This document shows, piece after piece, positions 10,609 to 19,014 of a stretch of 46,954 nucleotides of DNA (position 1 is the stretch's first letter; the number at the start of each line of letters is the position of its first letter). The stretch lies in assembly GCA_041675885.1 (NCBI GenBank), contig JBAYSY010000022.1:1-46954 (forward strand), in the 5' to 3' direction. The DNA is from JBAYSY01 sp041675885. Its GTDB lineage: Bacteria; Pseudomonadota; Alphaproteobacteria; Rhodobacterales; Rhodobacteraceae. The position numbers and the translations under genes were made by a program. The notes below the pieces were generated by a model, which saw nothing but the letters and a program-made list of their open reading frames with translations, did no database searches and was not told where the DNA came from.

Positions 10609-11682
10609 TCACCCGGCCGGGCCGAAGAACGGCAGCACCGCCTCCCAGCATTTGCGCATCACCGTGGGCAGGGCCGAGGGCCGGAAGTCGGCAGCGGGGA
10701 TGAAGCGGCCGCGTGCGGGCATCGCGCCCGGATCGGGTTCGGCAATCCGCAGCGACAGGCGCAGGTGGAAATGGGTGAAGGTGTGGCGCACCTCCACGCC
10801 GGGATCGTGCCAGCGCACATCCAGCGGCGGGGTCTCGGGCGCCCCGGCCTCCCAGCCCGAGCCGGGCCAACCCGGCATCCCGCCCAGAAGCCCGCGCGCC
10901 GGGCGGTCCTCCAGCAGCCATGCGCCGTCGCCCCGCCGCGCCAGCCAGGCAATGCCCTGGCGCACCGGCCGCTCCGCCTTCGGCGCCCGGCGCGGCAACC
11001 CGGCGGCAATGCCCAGCGCCCGCGCCTCGCAATCGTCCATGACCGGACAGATGCCGCAGGCGGGCGAACGCGGGGTGCAGATCGTCGCCCCGAGGTCCAT
11101 CACCGCCTGCGCATGGTCGCCGGGCCGCAGCGCAGGCGTCAGCCGGGCGGCCAGCGCCACCAGTTCGGGCCTGGCGGCGGGCAGCGGCACCTCCACCGCA
11201 TGAAGCCGGGCCATCACCCGCTCCACATTGCCATCCACCACCACTGCGGGCGCGTCATAGGCAATGGCGGCGATCGCCGCGGCGGTATAGGGGCCGACCC
11301 CGGGCAGGGCACGCAGCCCGGCCTCGGTCCCGGGAAAGCGGCCGCCATGCTCCGCCACCACGACACGGGCGCATTTCAGCAGGTTGCGGGCCCGGGCGTA
11401 GTAGCCCAGCCCCGCCCATTCGGCCATGACCTCGGCATCATCCGCCGCCGCCAGTGCCGCCACATCGGGCCAGCGTTCGGTGAAACGCAGGAAATAGCCG
11501 CGCACCGCCGCCACGGTGGTCTGTTGCAGCATCACCTCGGACAGCCAGACCCGGTAGGGGTCCGGGCGCACCCCGGCCGCGCGCTCCATGGGGCCGATGC
11601 GCCACGGCATCACCCGCGCCTGCCGGTCGTACCAGCCCAGAAGCCGGCCCCCGATCCGGGCCTCACGCAATCCGTCACGCAA
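10609..11682 (-). CDS. mutY: A/G-specific adenine glycosylase MutY
   Basis: A base-excision repair enzyme that removes adenine mispaired with 8-oxoguanine. The catalytic Glu49 (SEVMLQQTT), helix-hairpin-helix LPGVGPYTAAAI (126-137), catalytic Asp150 (VVDGNVERVMARL) and the four iron-sulfur cysteines at 202, 209, 212 and 218 are all present. The C-terminal NUDIX-like 8-oxoG recognition domain follows, with HTFTHFHLRLSLR. About 357 residues is normal. No ATG is available near the expected N-terminus: an in-frame stop lies just upstream and the first usable codon is TTG at 11682, so the exact start is uncertain by a few residues. Confidence 0.93.
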   Translation of the reverse strand: MRDGLREARIGGRLLGWYDRQARVMPWRIGPMERAAGVRPDPYRVWLSEVMLQQTTVAAVRGYFLRFTERWPDVAALAAADDAEVMAEWAGLGYYARARNLLKCARVVVAEHGGRFPGTEAGLRALPGVGPYTAAAIAAIAYDAPAVVVDGNVERVMARLHAVEVPLPAARPELVALAARLTPALRPGDHAQAVMDLGATICTPRSPACGICPVMDDCEARALGIAAGLPRRAPKAERPVRQGIAWLARRGDGAWLLEDRPARGLLGGMPGWPGSGWEAGAPETPPLDVRWHDPGVEVRHTFTHFHLRLSLRIAEPDPGAMPARGRFIPAADFRPSALPTVMRKCWEAVLPFFGPAG

Positions 11683-11816
11683 TCTTTATGCCCCCCGGCT
11701 CCGCTATCCGCTGGCGCGATCCCGCCGCGCGCGGCTAGGATAACCCGGCGGCCCGCCGGAATGACAGCCGGATCGACCGGGGCCGCGACCAGCAACGGAC
11801 CCGAAACGGACCCGAC

Positions 11817-12365
11817 ATGAGCCGACCGCCGCGCCAGCCCGCCCAACCCCCCACCCGCCGGATGCGCGGGTTCGAAGCGGCATCGGGGCTGCTGGCCCGG
11901 CGCATCCAGAAGGCGGGCGAGGCCCGGGGCTTCGCCACCAGCCGCCTGCTGACCTGCTGGCCCCAGATCGCGGGCGAGGACATGGCCGCCGTCACCCGCC
12001 CGGTCCGCGTCGGCTACGGGCGCGAGGGGCTGGGGGCGGTGCTCACGCTGCTGGTCGCGCCGGGGCACGGGCCGCTGGTGCAGATGCAGCTTCCCGCGCT
12101 GCGGGCGCGGGTCAACGCCACCTATGGCTACAACGCCATCGCCCGGATCACGCTGGTGCAGACCGCGCCCGAGGGTTTCGCCGAGGGGCAGGCAAGCTTT
12201 GCCCACGCCCCCGCCGCCAGCCCGGCCCCGCCCGATCCCGAAATCGCCCGCAGGGCCGCCGAGACCGCCGGAGACGTGCGGGACGACGGGCTGCGCTCCG
12301 CCCTTGAAACGCTTGCGCGAAACGTGTTGAGTCGCGCCCGGAAACAGAAAGGCATACCCCAATGA
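11817..12365 (+). CDS. DciA-like DUF721 protein
   Basis: A 182-residue protein with the DUF721 (DciA) core: FEAASGLLARRIQKAGEARG, then CWPQIAGEDMAAVTRPVRV and a beta-rich middle ending in ITLVQ. DciA is the ancestral bacterial helicase operator that helps load DnaB at replication forks, in lineages without DnaC. The N-terminus is basic and Pro/Arg-rich, and the C-terminus is a low-complexity Ala/Pro segment followed by a charged helix. It sits divergently from mutY and overlaps the thioredoxin gene by ATGA. That it loads the helicase here is inferred from the family. Confidence 0.8.
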   Translation: MSRPPRQPAQPPTRRMRGFEAASGLLARRIQKAGEARGFATSRLLTCWPQIAGEDMAAVTRPVRVGYGREGLGAVLTLLVAPGHGPLVQMQLPALRARVNATYGYNAIARITLVQTAPEGFAEGQASFAHAPAASPAPPDPEIARRAAETAGDVRDDGLRSALETLARNVLSRARKQKGIPQ

Positions 12366-13018
12366 CACGCAAATCCGGCCTCGGCCTTCTCGCCGCCGCG
12401 CTCATCGCCATGGGCGGCCTGTGGATGACGGCAGAGCGCGGCGCGCTCTCTCCCTTCGGCGCGGCCGAGGCGCAGACCGCCGAAGCCCTGCCCGAGGTGC
12501 CGGATCTGGTGCTGGGGGCCGAGGACGCCAGCGTGACGGTGATCGAATACGCCTCCTACACCTGCCCGCATTGCGCGACCTTCCACCAGAACGTGTTCAA
12601 GCCGCTCAAGGCCGATTACATCGACACCGGCAAGATCCAGTTCATCTACCGCGAGGTCTATTTCGACCGCTTCGCCCTCTGGGCGGCGATGGTGGCGCGC
12701 TGCGGCGGCACGGAACGCTATTTCGGCATCTCGGAACTGCTTTACGACCAGCAGCGCGACTGGGCGGGCTCGAACGACCCGCAAGCGGTGATCTCCAGCC
12801 TGCGCCGGATCGGCCGCACCGCCGGGCTGGGCGAAGACCAGCTGAACGCCTGTCTCGAAGACGCCGGCATGGCGCAGGCCATGGTCGCCAAGTTCCAGGC
12901 CGAGACCGAGGCCGACGACATCAACGCCACCCCCTCGCTGGTGATCAACGGGCAGAAGCACTCGAACATGAGCTATGCGCAGCTGTCGAACATCATCGAC
13001 GGCCTGCTGGCGGACTGA
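12362..13018 (+). CDS. DsbA-family thiol:disulfide interchange protein
   Basis: A 218-residue periplasmic thioredoxin-fold protein. The N-terminus has positive residues and then a hydrophobic stretch (LGLLAAALIAMGGLWM), which is a signal peptide or anchor. The redox site CPHC lies at 68-71 in ASYTCPHCATFH. The cis-proline loop is INATPSLVING, typical of the DsbA_4/Com1-like group. It probably oxidises or isomerises disulfides in exported proteins. Its ATG overlaps the stop of the DUF721 gene. No dsbB partner is visible in the window. Confidence 0.88.
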   Translation: MTRKSGLGLLAAALIAMGGLWMTAERGALSPFGAAEAQTAEALPEVPDLVLGAEDASVTVIEYASYTCPHCATFHQNVFKPLKADYIDTGKIQFIYREVYFDRFALWAAMVARCGGTERYFGISELLYDQQRDWAGSNDPQAVISSLRRIGRTAGLGEDQLNACLEDAGMAQAMVAKFQAETEADDINATPSLVINGQKHSNMSYAQLSNIIDGLLAD

Positions 13019-13022
13019 TCCC

Positions 13023-14174
13023 ATGACCGCACCGCTTGCAGGCGTCAGGGTCGTCGAACTCGCGCGCATCCTCGCCGGGCCATGGGCCGGGCAGACACTG
13101 GCCGATCTCGGGGCCGAGGTGATCAAGGTCGAGGCGCCCGAGGGCGACGACACCCGCCGCTGGGGCCCGCCCTTCGTCGAGCGGGACGGCGACCGTTCGG
13201 CGGCCTATTTCCACTCGGCCAACCGCGGCAAGGAGTCGGTGACGGCGGATTTCCGCACCCCCGAGGGCCAGGAACAGGTGCGCCGCCTCGTGGCGGATGC
13301 CGACATATTGATCGAGAACTTCAAGCTGGGCGGGCTGGCGAAATACGGGCTGGATTACGAGAGCCTGCGGGCCGTGAACCCCCGGCTGATCTATTGCTCG
13401 ATCACCGGCTTCGGCCAGACCGGGCCTTACGCGCCGCGGGCGGGCTACGACTTCATCATCCAGGGCATGGCCGGGCTGATGAGCGTGACCGGCGCCCCCG
13501 GCGGCCAGCCGCAGAAGGTCGGCGTCGCGGTGACCGACATCTTCACCGGCGTCTATGCCACGACCGCGATCCTCGCCGCGCTGCACCAGCGCGGCACGAC
13601 CGGCAGGGGCCAGCAGATCGACCTCGCGCTTCTGGACGTGGCGACCTCGATCATGGCCAATCAGGCGCTGAACTACCTGACCACCGGCACGCCGCCGGGG
13701 CTGATGGGGAACGAACATCCGAACCTCGCGCCCTATGCGGTGTTCGACTGCGCCGACGGCTGGATCATCATCGCCACCGGCAACGACGCGCAATACCGGC
13801 GGCTGTGCGGCATCCTCGGGCTGCACGAGATGGCCACCGACCCGGCCTACATGACCAACGCCGACCGGCTGGCGAACCGCGCCGCCATGACCGAGGCGCT
13901 GACCGCCGCGACCCGGACCCGCAGCAAGGCCGACCTGCTGGCCGCCTGCGAGGCCGAGGGCGTGCCCGCCGGGCCGATCAACGATCTGGCCGAGGTTTTC
14001 GCCGACCCGCAGGTGCAGGCGCGGGGAATGCGGCTGGAACTGGAGGGAGTACCCGGCGTGCGCTCGCCCTTCCTGTTCTCGGATGCGGAACTGGTGCTGG
14101 ACCGCCCGGCCCCGAAGCTGGGCGAGCATCAGGCGCGGCTGGGGGAACCGGCGCGGGAGCGGGGCGGGGGGTAG
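13023..14174 (+). CDS. CaiB/BaiF-type (class III) CoA-transferase
   Basis: A 383-residue family III CoA-transferase, which moves CoA between carboxylic acids through covalent aspartyl intermediates. The family opening LAGVRVVELARILAGPWAGQ, then ADLGAEVIKVEAP, and the probable catalytic Asp172 in VAVTDIFTGVYA are clear. SITGFGQTGPYAPRAGYDF is also diagnostic. The substrates cannot be told; succinyl- or formyl-CoA-linked acids are usual. It starts four bases after the thioredoxin stop, so it is probably in the same transcript although the functions look unrelated. The last few residues are Arg/Gly-rich. Confidence 0.9.
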   Translation: MTAPLAGVRVVELARILAGPWAGQTLADLGAEVIKVEAPEGDDTRRWGPPFVERDGDRSAAYFHSANRGKESVTADFRTPEGQEQVRRLVADADILIENFKLGGLAKYGLDYESLRAVNPRLIYCSITGFGQTGPYAPRAGYDFIIQGMAGLMSVTGAPGGQPQKVGVAVTDIFTGVYATTAILAALHQRGTTGRGQQIDLALLDVATSIMANQALNYLTTGTPPGLMGNEHPNLAPYAVFDCADGWIIIATGNDAQYRRLCGILGLHEMATDPAYMTNADRLANRAAMTEALTAATRTRSKADLLAACEAEGVPAGPINDLAEVFADPQVQARGMRLELEGVPGVRSPFLFSDAELVLDRPAPKLGEHQARLGEPARERGGG

Positions 14175-14224
14175 GGGGGACGGGGGCTGTTCGGTTGGGG
14201 CGAGAGGGGCGTCGGTTTGAGCCC

Positions 14225-14626
14225 TTAGCGGACAGTCGGCTGCGTAGCCTCGTGCAGCCTTTCTAACTCGGGATGTTCCAGAAGATAGGCATTCAGCCTG
14301 ACGTCTTCGGCATACCGCTCCTGTTGATCGAGGATGTCATAATCCTCCCCAATTTCCTGACGCAAATTCAGGATCAGGCTATCTACATCAGCGTTGAAAC
14401 GGTCACAAAGTGACTGGGACCAAAGGCTTGGATCAGGGGGATACAGAGGGTTGAGATAGCAGGCATGCGCAGAAAGTATGCGATCTGTTTGCTCACGCAC
14501 CGGCACCGAGAGGGGTAATTTTCTATCGACCGGACCCACATCCAGAAGGGCGCGGGTCTTAGCATCTCCTGCCCAAAGGCAGCCCGCGCCATAGTCGAAG
14601 AAGAATCTGAGAACACCCTTGGTCAT
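14225..14626 (-). CDS. Hypothetical protein, 133 residues
   Basis: I do not recognise this protein with confidence. It is acidic, with an aromatic start (VLRFFFDYGAGCLWAGD), the segment YLNPLYPPDPSLWSQ in the middle and a charged helical C-terminus rich in Glu, Asp and Leu. There are no membrane segments or signal peptide. Base composition is clearly lower in GC than its neighbours. No good ribosome site is visible before the ATG at 14626. It lies 43 bases after a second unrecognised gene on the same strand, so the two may form a small transferred unit. The size and composition resemble orphan immunity-type proteins, but that is only a guess. Confidence 0.6.
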   Translation of the reverse strand: MTKGVLRFFFDYGAGCLWAGDAKTRALLDVGPVDRKLPLSVPVREQTDRILSAHACYLNPLYPPDPSLWSQSLCDRFNADVDSLILNLRQEIGEDYDILDQQERYAEDVRLNAYLLEHPELERLHEATQPTVR

Positions 14627-14668
14627 GCCAGCAATTTAGCTGAACGGCCAACGGCAGCAACGTCCCGC

Positions 14669-15106
14669 TTAGCTGCCGCTCACGGAGATCCTTCCCCCGA
14701 GGCGTGGCGCGACATCACTATTGCTCCAATGCCATTGAAGGGCTTGGTCGTTCCCCCAAAAGAACTCATCGCCGTCTACCCATATGTGAAAGGCAGGTTC
14801 GTTCACGGCGACAAGGGAAAGCCCGATTTGATCGTTTTCACGGGTGATCGCCTCGATGCGGTCCACCGTGAAAACGTGAAGGCGAGGAGACATAAGCATA
14901 ATGACATCCTCGTGCATTATTCGGCCTTCTTCCCACTCATGGGGTGGAGGCAACGGCGCGTGCTCGATAACGAGTGTATCCCCGGAGCCGCTTATGCAAA
15001 GCCTGAATGGTTTTTGGCCGGTAAGCGCGAGTAAGAAGGTGATCGGGTAGGGCCGGTCCCCATGAGCCTCGTAGAATAGCTCGGCATGGAGCGAGATAAG
15101 TTTCAT
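14669..15106 (-). CDS. Hypothetical protein, 145 residues
   Basis: Not recognised. The protein begins MKLISLHAELFYEAHGDRPY and looks mainly beta-stranded, with alternating hydrophobic segments (PITFLLALTG, DVIMLMSPRLHVFTVDRI, IGLSLVAVN) and a Trp-rich C-terminus (FHIWVDGDEFFWGN, QWHWSN). It has no signal peptide or membrane segment. GC content is lower than in the flanking glpK and CoA-transferase genes, as in the gene that follows it. ATG at 15104-15106 has AGGGA upstream. It may be an orphan partner of the 133-residue gene; no toxin or secretion gene is nearby. Confidence 0.55.
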   Translation of the reverse strand: MKLISLHAELFYEAHGDRPYPITFLLALTGQKPFRLCISGSGDTLVIEHAPLPPPHEWEEGRIMHEDVIMLMSPRLHVFTVDRIEAITRENDQIGLSLVAVNEPAFHIWVDGDEFFWGNDQALQWHWSNSDVAPRLGGRISVSGS

Positions 15107-15161
15107 GATGATTGTCCCTGGCTGACTGCTTCGTCCCGCAAAGCCGACGCACCGCCCCTCC

Positions 15162-16649
15162 TCACACCGCCGCAATCGTTGCCGCGACCGCGCGTTTCCA
15201 CGCGCCATAGCGGGCCTCCCGGGCCCCGGCCTCCATCCGAGGCTCGAACCGGCGGTCGAGGGCCCAGCCCTTGGCGAATTCCTCCTGCCCCGGATAGAGC
15301 CCCGCTGCCGAGCCTGCCAGCCAGGCCGCGCCCAGCGCGGTGGTTTCCAGCACCTTCGGCCGGTCCACCGGCGCGCCGATGATGTCGGAGAGGAACTGCA
15401 TGGCGTAGTCACTCGCGCTCATGCCGCCATCGACGCGCAGGGTGCGGGCCTCGCCCGGCCAGTCGGCCCGCATCGCCTCCAGCAGGTCGCGGGTCTGGAA
15501 GCCGACGCTTTCCAGCGCGGCGCGGGCCAGTTCCTCGGGCCCGGAGTTGCGGGTGAGCCCGAACACCGCGCCGCGCGCCTCGGGGTTCCACCACGGCGCG
15601 CCGAGCCCGGTGAAGGCGGGCACCACGATCACCTGCTGCGCCGGGTCGGCACCCTCGGCCAGCGGCTGGGTTTCGGCGGCGGAGCGGATGATCTTCAGCC
15701 CGTCGCGCAGCCATTGCACCACCGCCCCGGCGATAAAGATCGAGCCTTCCAGCGCGTAGGTGGTGCGGCCGTCCATCTGGTAGGCGATGGTGCCCAAGAG
15801 CCGGTTCTGCGAGCGCACCAGCACCTCGCCGGTGTTCAGCAGCGCGAAGCAGCCGGTGCCGTAGGTCGATTTCATCATGCCGGGCTGGAAGCACGCCTGG
15901 CCGATGGTCGCCGCCTGCTGGTCGCCCGCCACGCCGCGGATCGGGATCTCGCGGCCGAACAGGTCGGGGCGGGTCACGCCGAACCCGGCGTTGCAGTCGC
16001 GCACCTCGGGCAGCATCGCCATGGGGATGCGCAGGAGGTCGCAGATCGTCGCGCTCCACCGGCCCTTGGCGATGTCGTAGAGCATGGTGCGCGCGGCGTT
16101 GGTGGCATCGGTGGCATGGACCCTGCCGCCGGTCAGCTTCCAGATCAGGAAGCAATCCACGGTGCCGAACAGAAACTCGCCCGCCTCGGCCTTGGCCCGC
16201 GCGCCTTCCACATTGTCGAGGATCCAGCGCAGCTTGGTGGCGGAGAAATAGGGGTCGATGAGCAAGCCGGTGCGTTCGGCGATCATGTCGCCGTGGCCTG
16301 CGGCGCGCAGTTCGTCGCACAGGGGGGCGGTGCGGCGGTCCTGCCAGACGATCGCGTTGTGGACCGGCTGGCCGGTGGTGCGGTCCCAGACCACGGTGGT
16401 CTCACGCTGGTTGGTGATGCCGATGGCGGCGATGCTTTCCGGGCGCGCGCCCGCCTTCTCGATCGCGGCGCGGCAGGTGGCGGCGGTGGTGGACCAGAGG
16501 TCGGAGGGGTCGTGCTCCACCCAGCCGGGGGCGGGGTAGTGCTGCGGAAATTCCTCCTGCGCCACGGCAGCGGGGCGCATGGCGGCGTCGAACAGGATCG
16601 CCCGGCTCGAGGTCGTGCCCTGGTCGATGGCAAGGATATGTCCGGTCAT
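15162..16649 (-). CDS. glpK: Glycerol kinase GlpK
   Basis: A 495-residue FGGY-family kinase that phosphorylates glycerol to sn-glycerol 3-phosphate. The start ILAIDQGTTSSRAILFD, then GITNQRETTVVWDRTTG, IVWQDRRTA, YFSATKLRWILDN and the C-terminal VDGGMSASDYAMQF and TTALGAAWLAG are diagnostic. The ATG at 16647-16649 has GGGAGGG upstream; the longer in-frame reading is not supported. glpD lies 55 bases upstream on the same strand, so the two genes form an operon that takes glycerol to dihydroxyacetone phosphate. No glycerol facilitator or ABC uptake genes are in view. Confidence 0.96.
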   Translation of the reverse strand: MTGHILAIDQGTTSSRAILFDAAMRPAAVAQEEFPQHYPAPGWVEHDPSDLWSTTAATCRAAIEKAGARPESIAAIGITNQRETTVVWDRTTGQPVHNAIVWQDRRTAPLCDELRAAGHGDMIAERTGLLIDPYFSATKLRWILDNVEGARAKAEAGEFLFGTVDCFLIWKLTGGRVHATDATNAARTMLYDIAKGRWSATICDLLRIPMAMLPEVRDCNAGFGVTRPDLFGREIPIRGVAGDQQAATIGQACFQPGMMKSTYGTGCFALLNTGEVLVRSQNRLLGTIAYQMDGRTTYALEGSIFIAGAVVQWLRDGLKIIRSAAETQPLAEGADPAQQVIVVPAFTGLGAPWWNPEARGAVFGLTRNSGPEELARAALESVGFQTRDLLEAMRADWPGEARTLRVDGGMSASDYAMQFLSDIIGAPVDRPKVLETTALGAAWLAGSAAGLYPGQEEFAKGWALDRRFEPRMEAGAREARYGAWKRAVAATIAAV

Positions 16650-16704
16650 TGGCGGCCCTCCCTCTCGCGGCCCAGTCTTGCCGCCCGGCGCGGCGGGGGC
16701 AAGC

Positions 16705-18294
16705 CTATGCCGCCGCCATCCAGCGGTCGATTTCGGCAATCTGCTCCGGCGTGAGCCGCAGCCCGAGGCGGGAGCGGCGCCAGACCACATCCTCGACGCG
16801 GCGGGCGTATTCGTGCCGCATCAGCCAGCGCAATTCGGCCTCGGTGATGGTGGCGCCGAAGTCGCGGCCGAGGTCTTCGGGCTTCTGCGCCTTACCCAGC
16901 AGCGCGCGGGCCTCGGTGCCGTAAGCGCGGGCGAGGCGGCGGGCGTGGAACGGGGTCAGGAACGGGTAGTCGCGGGCAAGTCCCGCGACCAGCGCATCAA
17001 AACCGTCCACCGGAAAATCGCCGCCGGGAAGCGGCACGCCCGCCGTCCACTTGCCCCCGGCCTGCGGAAGATGGGGCGCGAGCCTGGCCAGCGCCGCCTC
17101 GGCCAGCCGCCGGTAAGTGGTGATCTTGCCACCGAAGATATTGAGCAGCACCGGCCCCGCATCATCCAGCGACAGCACATAGTCCCGCGTCGCCGCCGTC
17201 GCCGATTTCGCGCCGTCGTCGTAAAGCGGGCGGACGCCGGAATAGCTCCAGACCACATCATCGCGGGTGACGGGACGGGCAAAGTAGCGACTGGCGAAGG
17301 CGCAGAGATAGTCGGCCTCGGCGTCGGAACAGGCGGCATCCGCCGGGCTGCCGTCATGTTCCCGGTCGGTGGTGCCGATCAGGGTGAAGTCGGTCTCGTA
17401 GGGAATGGCGAAGACGATCCGCCCGTCGGTGCCCTGGAAGAAATAGCAGCGGTCGTGGTCGAACAGCCGCCGGGTGACGATATGCGAGCCGCGCACCAGT
17501 CGCACCCGTTCGGTCGAGGCGATGCCGAGCCGGCCGATCACCTCTCCGACCCATGGCCCGCCGGCGTTGACAAGGGCGCGGGCACGGGCGGTTTCCTTGC
17601 GCCCATCGGCGTGGCGGAGCGCGATGCGCCAGTGGTCGCCCTCACGGCTGGCGCCGGTCACCTCGCAGCGGGTCAGGATGCGGGCGCCGCGTGCCTCGGC
17701 GTCGCGGGCGTTCAGAACGACAAGGCGCGAGTCCTCGACCCAGCAGTCGGAATATTCATAGGCGCGGCGGAAATCGTCCTTGAGCGGCCGACCCGCCGGG
17801 TCGCGGGTCAGGTCGAGCGTGCGGGTACCGGGCAGCAGCCTGCGCCCGCCCATGTAGTCGTAAAGGAACAGCCCCAGCCGGATCAGCCATGCCGGGCGGC
17901 GGCCCTTCATCCAGGGCATGACGCGGGCGAGGATGCGCGAGGTGGGGGTGTCGGATTCAAAGCGCATCGCCGGGTGGAAGGGCAGGACGAAGCGCATCGG
18001 CCAGCTTATGTGCGGCATGGCGCACAGCAGGGTCTCGCGTTCCACCAGCGCCTCGCGCACCAGACGGAACTCGAAATATTCCAGATAGCGCAACCCGCCG
18101 TGGAACAGCTTGGTCGAAGCCGAGGAGGTCGCCTGCGCCAGATCGCCCTTTTCCGCCAGCATGACCTTGAGACCGCGCCCGGCGGCGTCGCGGGCGATGC
18201 CGCAGCCGTTGATCCCGCCGCCGATCACGAACAGGTCATGGAGGGGCAGGTCGTGGATGGAATCGGTGTCTGCCGTGTCGGTCGTCACCCGCAT
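16705..18294 (-). CDS. glpD: Aerobic glycerol-3-phosphate dehydrogenase GlpD
   Basis: A 529-residue membrane-associated flavoprotein that oxidises glycerol 3-phosphate to dihydroxyacetone phosphate and feeds electrons to quinone. The FAD-binding motif VIGGGINGCGIARDAAGRG covers residues 23-41. SSASTKLFHGGLRYLE, VNAGGPWVG, RLVRGSHIV and FGGKITTYRRLAE are family signatures, and the C-terminal domain has the LRWLMRHEYARRVEDVVWRR helix region. It is the first gene of the glpD-glpK operon. A good promoter and a GlpR-like operator lie just upstream. Confidence 0.95.
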   Translation of the reverse strand: MRVTTDTADTDSIHDLPLHDLFVIGGGINGCGIARDAAGRGLKVMLAEKGDLAQATSSASTKLFHGGLRYLEYFEFRLVREALVERETLLCAMPHISWPMRFVLPFHPAMRFESDTPTSRILARVMPWMKGRRPAWLIRLGLFLYDYMGGRRLLPGTRTLDLTRDPAGRPLKDDFRRAYEYSDCWVEDSRLVVLNARDAEARGARILTRCEVTGASREGDHWRIALRHADGRKETARARALVNAGGPWVGEVIGRLGIASTERVRLVRGSHIVTRRLFDHDRCYFFQGTDGRIVFAIPYETDFTLIGTTDREHDGSPADAACSDAEADYLCAFASRYFARPVTRDDVVWSYSGVRPLYDDGAKSATAATRDYVLSLDDAGPVLLNIFGGKITTYRRLAEAALARLAPHLPQAGGKWTAGVPLPGGDFPVDGFDALVAGLARDYPFLTPFHARRLARAYGTEARALLGKAQKPEDLGRDFGATITEAELRWLMRHEYARRVEDVVWRRSRLGLRLTPEQIAEIDRWMAAA

Positions 18295-18325
18295 CTCCCG
18301 CCGTTACGGGCCGCTGTTACCGGGG

Positions 18326-18354
18326 ACTATTTCTTGCAGGGTTCGTTATGTCAA
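18326..18354 (-). promoter_or_regulatory. Promoter of glpD-glpK
   Basis: On the minus strand TTGACA (18349-18354) and AATAGT (18326-18331) are exactly 17 bases apart. The -35 box is a perfect consensus and the -10 box matches 4 of 6. The predicted start lies about 25 bases before the glpD ATG. Confidence 0.6.
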
Positions 18355-18380
18355 TGTTCATGTTCGATAATGATCGTTTG
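18355..18380 (-). promoter_or_regulatory. Possible GlpR-like operator
   Basis: On the plus strand ATGTTCGATA at 18360-18369 equals one half-site of the E. coli GlpR consensus, with a degenerate second half following. A further TGTTC repeat overlaps it. The site abuts the -35 box of the glpD promoter, where a DeoR-family repressor would block transcription. Confidence 0.35.
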
Positions 18381-18415
18381 TAGGCGGGTGTTCGAAGTTC
18401 GCAACCGGAAAGCAC

Positions 18416-19012
18416 TTATCTGCGGCGCAGATAGACGTAAAGCGCCCCCTCGCCACCATGGCGCAGATGCGCGGGGGCGGTTTGCAGGACCAGGGGCGAC
18501 AGCGGCGGACGCGCCAGCCAGTGCGGCACCTGATGGCGCAGGGCGCCGGGGCGGGTCGGGATCGGGCCGCCTTCGTCGCGGATGCGGCCCTTGCCGGTGA
18601 TGACCAGCACCAGCCTGCGGCCCGCGGCATGAGACTTGAGGATGAAGCGGGTCAGTTCGCCCTGCGCCTGATCGAGGGTATGGCCGTGCAGGTCGAGCCT
18701 TGCCTCGGGCCGCAACCTGCCTTTGGTCATGGCCGTGAAGGCGCGGCTGTCCATCCGCAGCGCCTGTTCCGGCGCCGGGCGCTGGGCGGTCTGCGGGATG
18801 GTTTGCGAAGGGACGGCGCCGATGCGGAAGGCGGGGATCGGCTGGGGCCGGGGCTTGGCGGCGGACTTCGGCGCGGACGGTTCGGGCGCCGGGGGCAGGA
18901 TGTCGGGGGGGGCGGGCCGGGGCGCATCCGGGTTCAGCGGCCGGGCGGTGCGGGCGACGGCCTGCCACAGCTCCCGCTCTTCCGGGCGCAGCGAACGCGG
19001 GCGGCGGGGCAT
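18416..19012 (-). CDS. Smr-domain protein
   Basis: A 198-residue protein with a C-terminal Smr domain, a DNA or RNA endonuclease fold. The domain motifs LDLHGHTLDQAQ (106-117) and VLVITGKG (135-142) are clear, and the end ALYVYLRRR is typical. Residues 1-100 are Pro- and Ala-rich and probably disordered. This is the stand-alone Smr type seen in proteobacteria, not full MutS2. It begins two bases after the mltA stop, so tim44-mltA-smr form one transcript. The substrate in alphaproteobacteria is not established. Confidence 0.9.
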   Translation of the reverse strand: MPRRPRSLRPEERELWQAVARTARPLNPDAPRPAPPDILPPAPEPSAPKSAAKPRPQPIPAFRIGAVPSQTIPQTAQRPAPEQALRMDSRAFTAMTKGRLRPEARLDLHGHTLDQAQGELTRFILKSHAAGRRLVLVITGKGRIRDEGGPIPTRPGALRHQVPHWLARPPLSPLVLQTAPAHLRHGGEGALYVYLRRR

Positions 19013-19014
19013 GG

